Program-made: the position numbers and the translations under genes | Shown here: positions 32,088 to 40,350 of the stretch, one piece after another | Numbering within the stretch: the first letter of the stretch is position 1 | How the letters are laid out: each line of letters opens with the position of its first letter | Notes under the pieces: generated by a model | What the model saw: only the letters and a program-made list of their open reading frames with translations | What the model was told of the DNA's origin: nothing | Database searches by the model: none | Origin: Chitinophagaceae bacterium UBA2375 | Lineage (GTDB): Bacteria > Bacteroidota > Bacteroidia > Chitinophagales > Chitinophagaceae | Direction of reading: 5' to 3' | Assembly (NCBI GenBank): GCA_002343985.1 | Contig: DDTB01000030.1 | Span: 1 to 41,930, forward strand | Length of the DNA: 41,930 bases

Positions 32088-33935
32088 CTAGTTTTTCACA
32101 AAAACACCTTGAAAATATTCTTTCTTAACAAAAAGCTTTATCTCATAAACAGCAGGCTTCAGATTACCGGTATTCATGAAAAATGTTTGCCCATTAAATT
32201 GTTTTGTATAATCATAAACTAAAGCCCCATTAACCTGCCGGATCGTTACACGAAGGCTACCTGTGATGTTTCTTGGTAAATCAACGTGAATATAATCAGT
32301 TGAAGGATTAGGGTAAATCTTGATTTCTTGCCCATTCAGATTGAAAACAACCCTAACGACATGGCTATAACTATAAGCCCCGTCTGTGTCTATAATTTTC
32401 AACCGGTAGTAATGAACACCATACCCAGGATTCTCATGTAAATAAGAATATTCATTCATGCTGCCTGTATTGCCTGAAGGTGTCATCGCGCCAATCAGCT
32501 GAAAATTCCGACCATCAAAAGAATGCTCAATCTGGTATGATTCTACAGATTGTTCAATTGTGGTTTTCCAGTTGAGCTTATTTCCTTTTACAGTACCAGT
32601 AACATTAAAATCTAATAAAAAAGCAGGAACAGGGGAAGATTTGACCAATATCACTTTATAAACCAGATTGGATGCTGCGCTTTGGCTTCCGGTATTTACA
32701 AAGAAAATATTAGGTGCGGTGCTTGTAATACCTCCTACTAAATACCCAATATTTGTGGTGTCAGATAAAATCTCATTTAACTTGAATACTTCATGCCGGT
32801 AATGAGGTACCTGCTTATTTATGATAAACTCGGCCCCAGAGCCCATCAATCCGGGCATATCGCCGATTTTATTTTCCTGCATTTGCCCATTGGGCAACCT
32901 GGTAACCTTCCCAATTGTTGTTACAAATGGCACTTCATTATCCTGAACAAGCGCTCCGCCTGCATCGTAATAATATTGCGCCATACCACCAAAGAAAATT
33001 GTATGCATTTGATTGGCCAGTGAATCATATACAGAAAGCTTTGCTGAATGATAGTGATTTAAATACTGATTAAAATTGTAATTAGGCTGATAACTTATGG
33101 TATCCAGGTCGACAGAATTCAAAAAGGGTAAATTCGCATTCTGTTGAAATACACCAGAAAACATGGTGTATCCATGACGCCTGTCTGGAAAAACCTGGGG
33201 CGCCATATTATAATCCCTTCGATGCAATTGAATGACATCGGTACTTACCTCCCTGAAAACCACTTGAATATTTGTACCATTATCCAAAATCTTGAATTTC
33301 CTGATTTGGTTGCTGTATTCCTGTGTGAATGATGGGCCATTATTGGGATTGTACCTGCCATTAAATTTTTGCCCACCCGCAAGAATAAACATGTCCCCAA
33401 TTTTCCCCATTTGCCCCCCGGTAATGGCAAATAACGTGTCCTCTATCTGACGTATATGATTAACAGGAGAAATACCTTGTTGTATATTCTGAATTAAACC
33501 CGCAAGGTCAATGACGGTTAAATATGGATAAGTTTTATGATTACCTAGGGTAGAACTGAAACCATACCCTCCTGCAATATAGAATTTATCAGCATCTGAC
33601 CAGAACGACATATTGGTTGATTGCAATTGCTCTGAAACAGATGCGGGAAATGTCAGAACGGAAGATGACCAAACCTGCCTACTAACGGGGTCCACTACAT
33701 AAATACTGGTGTTATTATTCACGCTTGAAAAAGAACTAAATGGTTGCCTCAAATGCAAACCTTCGGTTCTTCCCCCAACTAAGACCCACTTGCCATCATA
33801 TTGAGCCGCACTAAAAGATTGTAGTCCCGGGATACCAGGAATACTATATGGCTCCAATAATACAGAAAATTGCTCTTGTGCATTAGTATTGATTCCATTG
33901 AATAAAATCAAAATGCCCAGAATGACTGATCTCAT
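32088..33935 (-). CDS. Secreted kelch-like protein with type IX secretion sorting domain
   Basis: A 615-aa secreted protein. After a signal peptide (ending NTNAQ) come kelch-like blades (WVLVGGRTEG, FYIAGGYGFSST, MFILAGGQKFNGR, IFFGGMAQYYYD, GYLVGGITST) forming a probable beta-propeller. A fibronectin-like region follows (WKTTIEQSVESYQIEHSFDG). The C-terminal about 80 residues are a type A sorting domain (IKIYPNPSTDYIHVDL to the end), so export by the type IX system and surface attachment or release are expected. It lies among sulfur genes but I see no sulfur-regulon site before it. Function is unknown; it is convergent with the PLP enzyme gene. Confidence 0.85.
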   Translation of the reverse strand: MRSVILGILILFNGINTNAQEQFSVLLEPYSIPGIPGLQSFSAAQYDGKWVLVGGRTEGLHLRQPFSSFSSVNNNTSIYVVDPVSRQVWSSSVLTFPASVSEQLQSTNMSFWSDADKFYIAGGYGFSSTLGNHKTYPYLTVIDLAGLIQNIQQGISPVNHIRQIEDTLFAITGGQMGKIGDMFILAGGQKFNGRYNPNNGPSFTQEYSNQIRKFKILDNGTNIQVVFREVSTDVIQLHRRDYNMAPQVFPDRRHGYTMFSGVFQQNANLPFLNSVDLDTISYQPNYNFNQYLNHYHSAKLSVYDSLANQMHTIFFGGMAQYYYDAGGALVQDNEVPFVTTIGKVTRLPNGQMQENKIGDMPGLMGSGAEFIINKQVPHYRHEVFKLNEILSDTTNIGYLVGGITSTAPNIFFVNTGSQSAASNLVYKVILVKSSPVPAFLLDFNVTGTVKGNKLNWKTTIEQSVESYQIEHSFDGRNFQLIGAMTPSGNTGSMNEYSYLHENPGYGVHYYRLKIIDTDGAYSYSHVVRVVFNLNGQEIKIYPNPSTDYIHVDLPRNITGSLRVTIRQVNGALVYDYTKQFNGQTFFMNTGNLKPAVYEIKLFVKKEYFQGVFVKN

Positions 33936-33968
33936 ATAAATTACTTCAATAAAATGTAAACAGGTTTA

Positions 33969-35180
33969 TTATGCGGTTCCCTTCAAAATCTTATTCCAAT
34001 ACAACCAGGGCAAAATGTATTTCTTCAACATCCACATGGTCCAGCGGGGTTTGGCCTGGTCAAATGGGAATGTCATGGTGGGTTTATTGCTGTAATCAAA
34101 TTCCGCCAGCATCAGTTTGCCATATTGCGTGGGAATCGGGCAGGCGCTATACCCATGATATTCTTTTTCCAATTTCTGCTGATTGAAGAATGAGATGATG
34201 TTTTCAACTACAACAGGCGCCTGCTTACGGATCGCCGCGCCGGTTTTACTGCATGGCGCATTGCTGCTGTCTCCCAGGGAAAATATATTGGCATATCGTG
34301 TATGCTGCAAAGTGAATTTGTCGACCTCTACATATCCATGAGGGTTCTTCGGATCTGCCAATGGACTATTTTTTATGAAATCCGGTGCAGATTGAGGTGG
34401 CACGGCATGCAGGATATCAAAATGGATGTCCTTACGCACCGGTTGGCCATCGGCAGATTTTTCTTCATAATATAAAATATGGTTGATGCCATCCACTTCA
34501 ACGGCATTCGCGCCAAGGTGCAAGTGGATATTATTCTTTTCTACCACCTTCTGCAAAGTGGCGAGGTATTCCTTCACGCCAAATAATACAGAACCCCCAC
34601 TGATATAATGGACTTCACATTTATCCAGTATCCCTTTTTTCCGCCAGTAATCGCAGGCGAGGTACATGATTTTATGCGGTGCGCCACCGCATTTAATGGG
34701 TGTGGAAGGATTTGTAAAGACCGCAACGCCACCCGTAAAATTCTTAATCATATCCCAGGTATACGTGGCATGATCAAAAGAGTAATTACTGCTCACCTGG
34801 TTTTTGCCAAGGTTTTCCCGAAGGCCCTTAACCTTTTGCCAGTCGAGTTGAATGCCTGGTGCAACTACCATAACATCGTATGTATATGATTCACCCGATT
34901 TGCCTTTAACCCTGTTATGTTCCGGTTCAAATTCCGTGATGGCATCCCGGATCCATTTTACACCCGCCGGGATCACATCCGCTTCATTGCGCACTGTTTT
35001 ACGGATATCAAATATACCCGCCCCAACCAGCGTCCATGCAGGCTGATAATAATGTTTATCTGATGGCTCAATCACTTGAACGTCAAGTGATTTATTTTTT
35101 CGCAGCAATTGAGCTGCTACGGATAAACCGGCGTTTCCACCACCGACTATCAATACTTTTTTCTTTTCCATATCATTCAT
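33969..35180 (-). CDS. sqr: Sulfide:quinone oxidoreductase, type II
   Basis: A 403-aa FAD enzyme that oxidises sulfide to a persulfide or polysulfide and passes electrons to quinone at the inner membrane. The N-terminal dinucleotide-binding VLIVGGGNAGLS, the PAWTLVGAG stretch, and the two redox cysteines, Cys164 (STPIKCGGAPHK) and Cys310 (SNAPCSKTGAA), match type II SQR, the group that includes the mitochondrial enzyme. The third Cys of type I enzymes is missing, also as in type II. The C-terminal MWMLKKYILPWLYW is an amphipathic membrane anchor. A sulfur-regulon promoter lies 65 bp upstream. Confidence 0.93.
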   Translation of the reverse strand: MNDMEKKKVLIVGGGNAGLSVAAQLLRKNKSLDVQVIEPSDKHYYQPAWTLVGAGIFDIRKTVRNEADVIPAGVKWIRDAITEFEPEHNRVKGKSGESYTYDVMVVAPGIQLDWQKVKGLRENLGKNQVSSNYSFDHATYTWDMIKNFTGGVAVFTNPSTPIKCGGAPHKIMYLACDYWRKKGILDKCEVHYISGGSVLFGVKEYLATLQKVVEKNNIHLHLGANAVEVDGINHILYYEEKSADGQPVRKDIHFDILHAVPPQSAPDFIKNSPLADPKNPHGYVEVDKFTLQHTRYANIFSLGDSSNAPCSKTGAAIRKQAPVVVENIISFFNQQKLEKEYHGYSACPIPTQYGKLMLAEFDYSNKPTMTFPFDQAKPRWTMWMLKKYILPWLYWNKILKGTA

Positions 35181-35244
35181 TTTTAACCCGGATTTGAATG
35201 GGTAATGGCCATACCAAACCGATGTATGAGAAAATCATTCCATA

Positions 35245-35288
35245 CAAATCTATTCAGATGAGAGACTGCACAATGATACTTTTGTTAC
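35245..35288 (-). promoter_or_regulatory. Class II Crp/Fnr-type promoter of sqr
   Basis: On the minus strand GTAAC-AAAA-GTATC (35288 to 35275) is centred 29.5 bp upstream of TAGATTTG (35252 to 35245), an exact -7 box. Confidence 0.75.
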
Positions 35289-35331
35289 ATAATCCGGTAA
35301 ACTGATGACAATCATTAATGAGCCTGATCAC

Positions 35332-35374
35332 AAAAAAAGCCGGACCTGATACAGGCCCGGCTTTGAATTGCTTT
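35332..35374 (-). terminator. Terminator after the downstream persulfide dioxygenase gene
   Basis: On the minus strand a long hairpin AAAGCCGG(G)CCTG / CAGG(T)CCGGCTTT ends in a T run. It separates the dioxygenase transcript from the sqr promoter. Confidence 0.9.
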
Positions 35375-35381
35375 AATGTAA

Positions 35382-36797
35382 TTAAGCTTTCATCAACTTA
35401 CTCTGGCAAACGAAATCAGTTTTTGGGACATTCGTCTTACTGATGGCGCCAAAGCCACCTTCAACCTCCGTAAAATTCCGGAATCCCCTTGCCTGCAGGA
35501 TCGAAGCTGCGATCATGCTGCGGTAGCCACCGGCGCAGTGCAGGTAAAAATGCTCGGCCGGGTTAATATCCCTGATCCATTCATTGATATACGCTAATGG
35601 TTTATTGTAGGCATTGTCCACATGTTCAGCAGCGTATTCAGACTCTTTTCGTACATCAACCACTTTATCTGTTGCTGTATTCACAGTATGTGCAAACTGA
35701 TCCGCGCTGATCCTGTCAATGCTGTCCGCTTCTTTGCCGCTTTGCATCCATGATGCAAATCCGCCTTTCAAATGGCCGAGCACATTATCAAATCCTACAC
35801 GGCTCAGCCTGGTTACTGCTTCTTCCTCCCTACCGGAATCTGTTACCAGGAGGATGGGTTGTTTTACATCCACAATCATCGCGCCAACCCATGGTGCAAA
35901 ATCACCATCAATGCCAATGTTTACTGATTGCGGGATAAACCCTTTATAAAATTCCTTATTGTTCCTGGTATCCAGGATCAATGCGCCGGTTTCTTCAGCG
36001 GCCGCTTCAAATTCATCCGGGCTAAACGCACGCATACCCTGGTTCAACACATTGTCAAATGATTCATAGCCCTTTTTGTTCATAGCCACGTTCATACCAA
36101 AATAACCGGGTGGTGGCGTCAAACCTTCTGTTACCGCGCTAATGAAAGCTTCTTTATTGGGCTGGTTCAGGGCATAGTTCATCTTTTTCTGATTGCCCAG
36201 GGTATCCACTGTTTCTTTCATCATGTTCTTTCCGCACGCGCTTCCTGCACCATGGGCCGGATATACGATCACATCATCCGCCAAAGGCATAATTTTATTC
36301 ATGAGGCTGTCGTACAGCAAACCTGCCAGGTCTTCCTGCGTGAGGTTCGCGGCTTTCTGCGCCAGGTCGGGGCGGCCTACATCACCCAGGAACAAGGTGT
36401 CGCCTGAGAAAATCGCATAATCCTTACCGTTAGCATCCTTTAACAGGTAGGTGGTACTTTCCATGGTATGGCCAGGCGTGTGCAAAACTTTAATGGTCAG
36501 GTCACCGATTTTGAACTCCTGTCCATCCTTTGCTACAATGCAATCAAACTCCGGATTGGCGTTAGGGCCATATACAATGGGAGCGCCTGTTTTCTTACTC
36601 AGGTCCAGATGGCCGCTCACAAAATCGGCATGAAAATGCGTTTCAAAAATGTACTTAATGGTTGCGCCTTCCTTCTCCGCCCTTTCAATATAAGGTTGAA
36701 CTTCCCTCAACGGGTCAATGATAGCGGCTTCGCCATTGCTGCTGATGTAGTAAGCACCTTGTGCCAAACAACCGGTATAAATTTGTTCTACTTTCAT
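35382..36797 (-). CDS. Persulfide dioxygenase fused to two rhodanese domains (copy 1)
   Basis: A 471-aa fusion. The N-terminal metallo-beta-lactamase domain (1-240) is of the ETHE1-like persulfide dioxygenase type: THFHADFVSGH (53-63), LHTPGHTMES and GDTLFLGDVGRPDL supply the iron ligands. It oxidises glutathione- or other low-molecular-weight persulfides to sulfite. Two rhodanese domains follow. The first (about 262-355) has LLVTDSGREEEA in place of the active-site Cys loop and is probably inactive. The second (about 370-465) has HCAGGYRS with Cys421 and could combine sulfite with persulfide to thiosulfate. It has its own promoter and terminator. Confidence 0.92.
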   Translation of the reverse strand: MKVEQIYTGCLAQGAYYISSNGEAAIIDPLREVQPYIERAEKEGATIKYIFETHFHADFVSGHLDLSKKTGAPIVYGPNANPEFDCIVAKDGQEFKIGDLTIKVLHTPGHTMESTTYLLKDANGKDYAIFSGDTLFLGDVGRPDLAQKAANLTQEDLAGLLYDSLMNKIMPLADDVIVYPAHGAGSACGKNMMKETVDTLGNQKKMNYALNQPNKEAFISAVTEGLTPPPGYFGMNVAMNKKGYESFDNVLNQGMRAFSPDEFEAAAEETGALILDTRNNKEFYKGFIPQSVNIGIDGDFAPWVGAMIVDVKQPILLVTDSGREEEAVTRLSRVGFDNVLGHLKGGFASWMQSGKEADSIDRISADQFAHTVNTATDKVVDVRKESEYAAEHVDNAYNKPLAYINEWIRDINPAEHFYLHCAGGYRSMIAASILQARGFRNFTEVEGGFGAISKTNVPKTDFVCQSKLMKA

Positions 36798-36821
36798 AAA
36801 ATAATTTTGTTTTTATGTATG

Positions 36822-36865
36822 CAAATTTCAGCATCTCCACGTTGATAAATGGTAACTTTTGTTGC
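36822..36865 (-). promoter_or_regulatory. Class II Crp/Fnr-type promoter of persulfide dioxygenase copy 1
   Basis: On the minus strand GCAAC-AAAA-GTTAC (36865 to 36852) is centred 29.5 bp upstream of GAAATTTG (36829 to 36822, 7/8 match to the -7 box). Confidence 0.7.
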
Positions 36866-36925
36866 ATTTATGCCATGCAGATGCATGCGGCATTATTGTA
36901 ACAAATCACGCTTCATAAAGTTAAC

Positions 36926-36952
36926 AAAAAGCCCGGCTCAAATGAACCGGGC
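36926..36952 (-). terminator. Terminator after persulfide dioxygenase copy 2
   Basis: On the minus strand GCCCGGTTCA-TT-TGAGCCGGGC with one G-T pair is followed by a T run. Confidence 0.9.
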
Positions 36953-36978
36953 AAGGTATGAATGAATGGACCAAAGCC

Positions 36979-38394
36979 TTATAACAAAGTAGTTGGACAG
37001 ACGTAATCTGTAACCTTCAAGCCGGTTTCCTTAATCTTTGCGAAACCACCTTCCACATCGGCCAGCAGGTCCCAACCGCGTTGCTTCAATATTGATGCCG
37101 CGATCATGCTGCGATAGCCCCCTGCACAATGCAACACAAAAGGTTTGTCTTTTGGAATTTCTGATAAATGCTGGTTGATTTGATTCAATGGTATATTGAT
37201 GGCATCCACCAGGTGTTCCGAATCATACTCGCTCTTTTTGCGCACATCAATCACCAATGGTTTTTGTTCATTGACTTGCTTCTCAAACTCCTGTGCACTG
37301 ATGCGATGGACTGTATCCGTTTCCTTACCCGATTTATCCCATGCGGCGAAGCCTCCCTTCAGGTACCCGATGGTATGGTCATATCCCACGCGGGACAAAC
37401 GTATGATGCATTCATCTTCGCGGCCTTCGTCGGTCACCAATAATATCTCCTGCTTCACATCGGGGATCATTTCTCCTACCCATTGCGCGAAACTACCATC
37501 AATACCGATGTTCACGCTATTGGGGATAAAGCCTTTGGCAAAAACGGCAGCGTCACGGGTATCGAGAATGAGGGCATGTGTTTCGTTGGCAGCTGCTTCA
37601 AATTCATCAACCGACAAAGCCCGTTTCCCTTTCTCCATGATGGTATCCAGGCTTTCGTATCCCTGAATATTCATCAATACATTTTGAGGGAAATATCCGG
37701 GAGGCGTAGTCAATCCGGTGAGCAGCGCCTTAATAAATTCATCCTTAGTCATATTCGGATTCAGCGCGTAATTCACCTGCTTCTGATGGCCAAGTGTATC
37801 TGTAGTTTCTTTACTCATCATCTTTCCACAGGCGCTGCCAGCCCCATGGTTCGGATACACAATCAGGTCATCACTCAAAGGCATGATTTTGTTCCTGAGC
37901 GAATCATATAAATGCCCGGCCAGCTTTTCTTCTGTGAGGTCAGCTATCACATGTTGTGCAAGGTCAGGGCGGCCCACATCACCAATAAACAATGTATCAC
38001 CGGTGATGATGCCATGTTCTTTACCTTCCTCATCAATCAGGAGGTATGTGGTACTTTCCATGGTATGGCCCGGTGTATGAATGGCTTTTACCTGGCAATC
38101 ACCTACTTTAAAAATTTGGCCATCTGTTGCAATGATGGCATCGTAAGCAGGTTTTGCCGTAGGGCCAAAGACAATGGATGCACCCGTCTTTTTCATCAGG
38201 TCGAGGTGACCACTGACAAAATCAGCATGAAAATGGGTTTCAAAAACATACTTGACCTTTGCATTATCTTTTTCCGCACGGTCAATATACGGTTGAACCT
38301 CCCTTAACGGGTCAAAGATGGCAGCTTCACCATTGCTGACAATGTAATAAGCCGCATGCGCTAAACAGCCGGTGTAAATTTGTTCTACTTTCAT
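36979..38394 (-). CDS. Persulfide dioxygenase fused to two rhodanese domains (copy 2)
   Basis: A 471-aa paralogue of the neighbouring fusion, the same length and alignable from end to end. It keeps the iron-site motifs (THFHADFVSGH, IHTPGHTMES, GDTLFIGDVGRPDL), a first rhodanese domain without an active-site Cys (LLVTDEGREDEC; its Cys is displaced) and a second with HCAGGYRS. Differences are spread across the protein, so the duplication is not recent. It has its own sulfur-regulon promoter upstream and a terminator downstream, so each copy can be transcribed separately. Why both are kept is not evident; different persulfide substrates or expression levels are possible. Confidence 0.92.
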   Translation of the reverse strand: MKVEQIYTGCLAHAAYYIVSNGEAAIFDPLREVQPYIDRAEKDNAKVKYVFETHFHADFVSGHLDLMKKTGASIVFGPTAKPAYDAIIATDGQIFKVGDCQVKAIHTPGHTMESTTYLLIDEEGKEHGIITGDTLFIGDVGRPDLAQHVIADLTEEKLAGHLYDSLRNKIMPLSDDLIVYPNHGAGSACGKMMSKETTDTLGHQKQVNYALNPNMTKDEFIKALLTGLTTPPGYFPQNVLMNIQGYESLDTIMEKGKRALSVDEFEAAANETHALILDTRDAAVFAKGFIPNSVNIGIDGSFAQWVGEMIPDVKQEILLVTDEGREDECIIRLSRVGYDHTIGYLKGGFAAWDKSGKETDTVHRISAQEFEKQVNEQKPLVIDVRKKSEYDSEHLVDAINIPLNQINQHLSEIPKDKPFVLHCAGGYRSMIAASILKQRGWDLLADVEGGFAKIKETGLKVTDYVCPTTLL

Positions 38395-38433
38395 GTTGAT
38401 ATTTTTATGAGTTTAGAATGTGTTTTAACCCTC

Positions 38434-38477
38434 CAAAGATCGATAGTCCTGTATGCGGTTTTGGTCACAATTGTTAC
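38434..38477 (-). promoter_or_regulatory. Class II Crp/Fnr-type promoter of persulfide dioxygenase copy 2
   Basis: On the minus strand GTAAC-AATT-GTGAC (38477 to 38464), extended by flanking G and C to 16 bp, is centred 29.5 bp upstream of GATCTTTG (38441 to 38434, 7/8 match). Confidence 0.75.
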
Positions 38478-38534
38478 CAGGCAAACTGATTGTAATCAGT
38501 TCCTGAATTGACAATCGTCAGTTCCTGCAGAAAA

Positions 38535-38566
38535 TAAAAATGGCCGCCCTGGAGCGACCATCTTTT
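38535..38566 (-). terminator. Terminator after the peroxiredoxin gene
   Basis: On the minus strand ATGGTCGC / GCGGCCAT (one G-T pair) with a 6-nt loop is followed by TTTTTATTTT. Confidence 0.8.
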
Positions 38567-38583
38567 CACATCAAAAACATCTA

Positions 38584-39231
38584 TTATGAAAGTTGTTTTT
38601 TAGCCAGGTACCAATCGACCATCTCAAGGTTACTTTTTTTCCGTTCCGCCAAACCTTCCAGGGTTTTCGGGGCCGGCACAATTACTTTTTCACCCGGAAC
38701 CCAGTTCAGCGGCAATGCCACTTTATGAAGATCGGATGTTTGCAAGGCAAGTAATGTCCGTTTTATTTCATCCATATTACGACCAACATTCAGCGGATAA
38801 TACATGATCAAACGTACCTTACCCATTGGATCAATGATAAAGACTGCCCGAACAGCGGCCGTTTCACTTTCACCTGGCTGCAACATGCCGTAGAGTTTCG
38901 ATACTTTCATGTCTATATCCGCTATAATCGGAAAATCAAATAAAACTCCTGTCTTTTCCTGTACGGCATTCACCCAGGCAATATGCGAATGGATGCTGTC
39001 GATGCTCAACCCCATCAATTTGGTTTGATGCTGTTGGAAGAAATCCAGTTCATTGGCGAAGCCGCTCATTTCTGTAGTACATACCGGAGTGAAATCGGCG
39101 GGGTGTGAAAACAATATCACCCAACTTCCTTTGTTGTATTCAGAAAATTTCACCGGGCCGATGGTAGTTATGGCTTCAAAGTCCGGGGCTTTATCGCCAA
39201 TCCTTGGCATTGAATAAATTGCTTGTTCCAT
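38584..39231 (-). CDS. 1-Cys peroxiredoxin (Prx6 type)
   Basis: A 215-aa peroxiredoxin of the Prx6 subfamily. The active site is FSHPADFTPVCTTEM, and this is the only cysteine in the protein, so it is truly 1-Cys and needs an outside thiol. The C-terminal dimer segment PLNWVPGEKVIVPAP is typical. It reduces peroxides and may also deal with persulfide oxidation products in the cytoplasm. I chose ATG 39231; the extra 25 residues of the longer frame cross the -7 box and the operator. Its sulfur-regulon promoter ties it to the sulfide genes. Confidence 0.92.
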   Translation of the reverse strand: MEQAIYSMPRIGDKAPDFEAITTIGPVKFSEYNKGSWVILFSHPADFTPVCTTEMSGFANELDFFQQHQTKLMGLSIDSIHSHIAWVNAVQEKTGVLFDFPIIADIDMKVSKLYGMLQPGESETAAVRAVFIIDPMGKVRLIMYYPLNVGRNMDEIKRTLLALQTSDLHKVALPLNWVPGEKVIVPAPKTLEGLAERKKSNLEMVDWYLAKKQLS

Positions 39232-39250
39232 TGTAAAATTATTTAGGGTA

Positions 39251-39294
39251 CAAATATCCAACCTGACAACACAAATTTGTGTAACATCTATTAC
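39251..39294 (-). promoter_or_regulatory. Class II Crp/Fnr-type promoter of the peroxiredoxin gene
   Basis: On the minus strand GTAAT-AGAT-GTTAC (39294 to 39281) is centred 29.5 bp upstream of GATATTTG (39258 to 39251, 7/8 match). A separate perfect palindrome, ACACAAATTTGTGT, lies between them at 39269-39282. Confidence 0.7.
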
Positions 39295-39321
39295 AAAAAG
39301 CAGCATCCAGATTTTGATTTG

Positions 39322-39352
39322 AAAAAAATAAACCCGGTCAAATGACCGGGTC
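39322..39352 (-). terminator. Terminator after the TauE/SafE gene
   Basis: On the minus strand ACCCGGTCA-TT-TGACCGGGT is followed by TTATTTTTTT. Confidence 0.88.
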
Positions 39353-39412
39353 AGTTATAGCCTCATGCCTGGTGTTTTGTTAGCAACGGCCATGACAGTT
39401 TTCAATGATGTA

Positions 39413-40228
39413 TTAATGCGATGCGCCGGAAGGGAAAAACAATTCCTTTACAATAATGTAGATGCCCATTATCAGTACAAACCAGCCAAAAGCCTTTTTT
39501 AATTTTTCTCCGGAGATTTTTTTCGATAGCAGGATGCCTATAAAAATTCCAACAACTGCGAAAGCAGTGAACATGCCCAATAAAGACCAATCAATATTTT
39601 TAGTCACTTGAATGTCGCCAATAAATCCAATCAGGGACTTTGCCGCAATGATGAACAAAGATGTTCCAACCGCGAGTTTCATGGGCATGCGTGCGAGCAG
39701 CACCAGGGCAGGAATAATCAGGAATCCGCCACCGGCCCCAACAAGCCCCGTGAGAACCCCTACTACAGTACCCTCCAATAAGATCATTGGATAGTTGTAC
39801 GACATAGGCGTATCATCTGAAACTTCTTTTTTCTTACCTGTACGGATCATGCTTACCGAAGCCAGAATCATAACTACGGCAAATAACAACATCAATGCGA
39901 TCGGCTTGGTAATGGTCAATGAGCCAATGGAGAATAATTCTGCAGGTATCATGGGAACCAGCCACATCCTGGTTGCGTAAACAGCAGCAATCGACGGGAT
40001 GCCAAAAATCAGCACTGTCTTAAAATCTACCCTTTTTTGCATCGCGCTTTGCACGCCACCTACCAGGGCGGTTGAGCCAACAATAAACAAGGAATAAGCT
40101 GTAGCAAGCACCGGGTTAACGCCCATAACATAAACTAAAATTGGAACCGTTAAAATTGACCCGCCGCTGCCAATTAAACCAAGTGAAATGCCAACCAATG
40201 CTGCTAAAACATATCCTAAGATTTCCAT
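39413..40228 (-). CDS. TauE/SafE-family (TSUP) sulfite/sulfur-anion exporter
   Basis: A 271-aa inner-membrane protein with about eight hydrophobic segments in two repeats. Each repeat carries the family's glycine-rich turn: GLIGSGGSILTVPIL near residue 18 and GLVGAGGGFLIIPALVLL near residue 165. TSUP proteins move sulfite, sulfoacetate or other small sulfur or organic anions. Next to a persulfide dioxygenase that makes sulfite, sulfite export is the likely role. It has a sulfur-regulon promoter upstream and its own terminator. Confidence 0.88.
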   Translation of the reverse strand: MEILGYVLAALVGISLGLIGSGGSILTVPILVYVMGVNPVLATAYSLFIVGSTALVGGVQSAMQKRVDFKTVLIFGIPSIAAVYATRMWLVPMIPAELFSIGSLTITKPIALMLLFAVVMILASVSMIRTGKKKEVSDDTPMSYNYPMILLEGTVVGVLTGLVGAGGGFLIIPALVLLARMPMKLAVGTSLFIIAAKSLIGFIGDIQVTKNIDWSLLGMFTAFAVVGIFIGILLSKKISGEKLKKAFGWFVLIMGIYIIVKELFFPSGASH

Positions 40229-40246
40229 ATTTTAAAATTTCAATGG

Positions 40247-40290
40247 CAAAATTGGGTATTATCAACAAGATGAATGGTCACAAATGTTAC
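40247..40290 (-). promoter_or_regulatory. Class II Crp/Fnr-type promoter of the TauE/SafE gene
   Basis: On the minus strand GTAAC-ATTT-GTGAC (40290 to 40277) is centred 29.5 bp upstream of CAATTTTG (40254 to 40247, 7/8 match). The ATG follows 18 nt later. Confidence 0.75.
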
Positions 40291-40301
40291 ACTATCAGAG
40301 A

Positions 40302-40330
40302 ACAAAAAACCCCCGAATAATCGGGGGCTA
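40302..40330 (-). terminator. Terminator after the beta-barrel gene
   Basis: On the minus strand CCCCCGA-TTAT-TCGGGGG is followed by TTTTTTG. Confidence 0.9.
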
Positions 40331-40350
40331 TAATTACATTTTTGAACTTC

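Noticed and set aside
39269..39282. Perfect palindrome ACACAAATTTGTGT before the peroxiredoxin gene
   Set aside because: It does not recur at the other sulfur promoters and lies in the spacer between the shared operator and the -7 box; probably coincidental, though a second regulator is possible.
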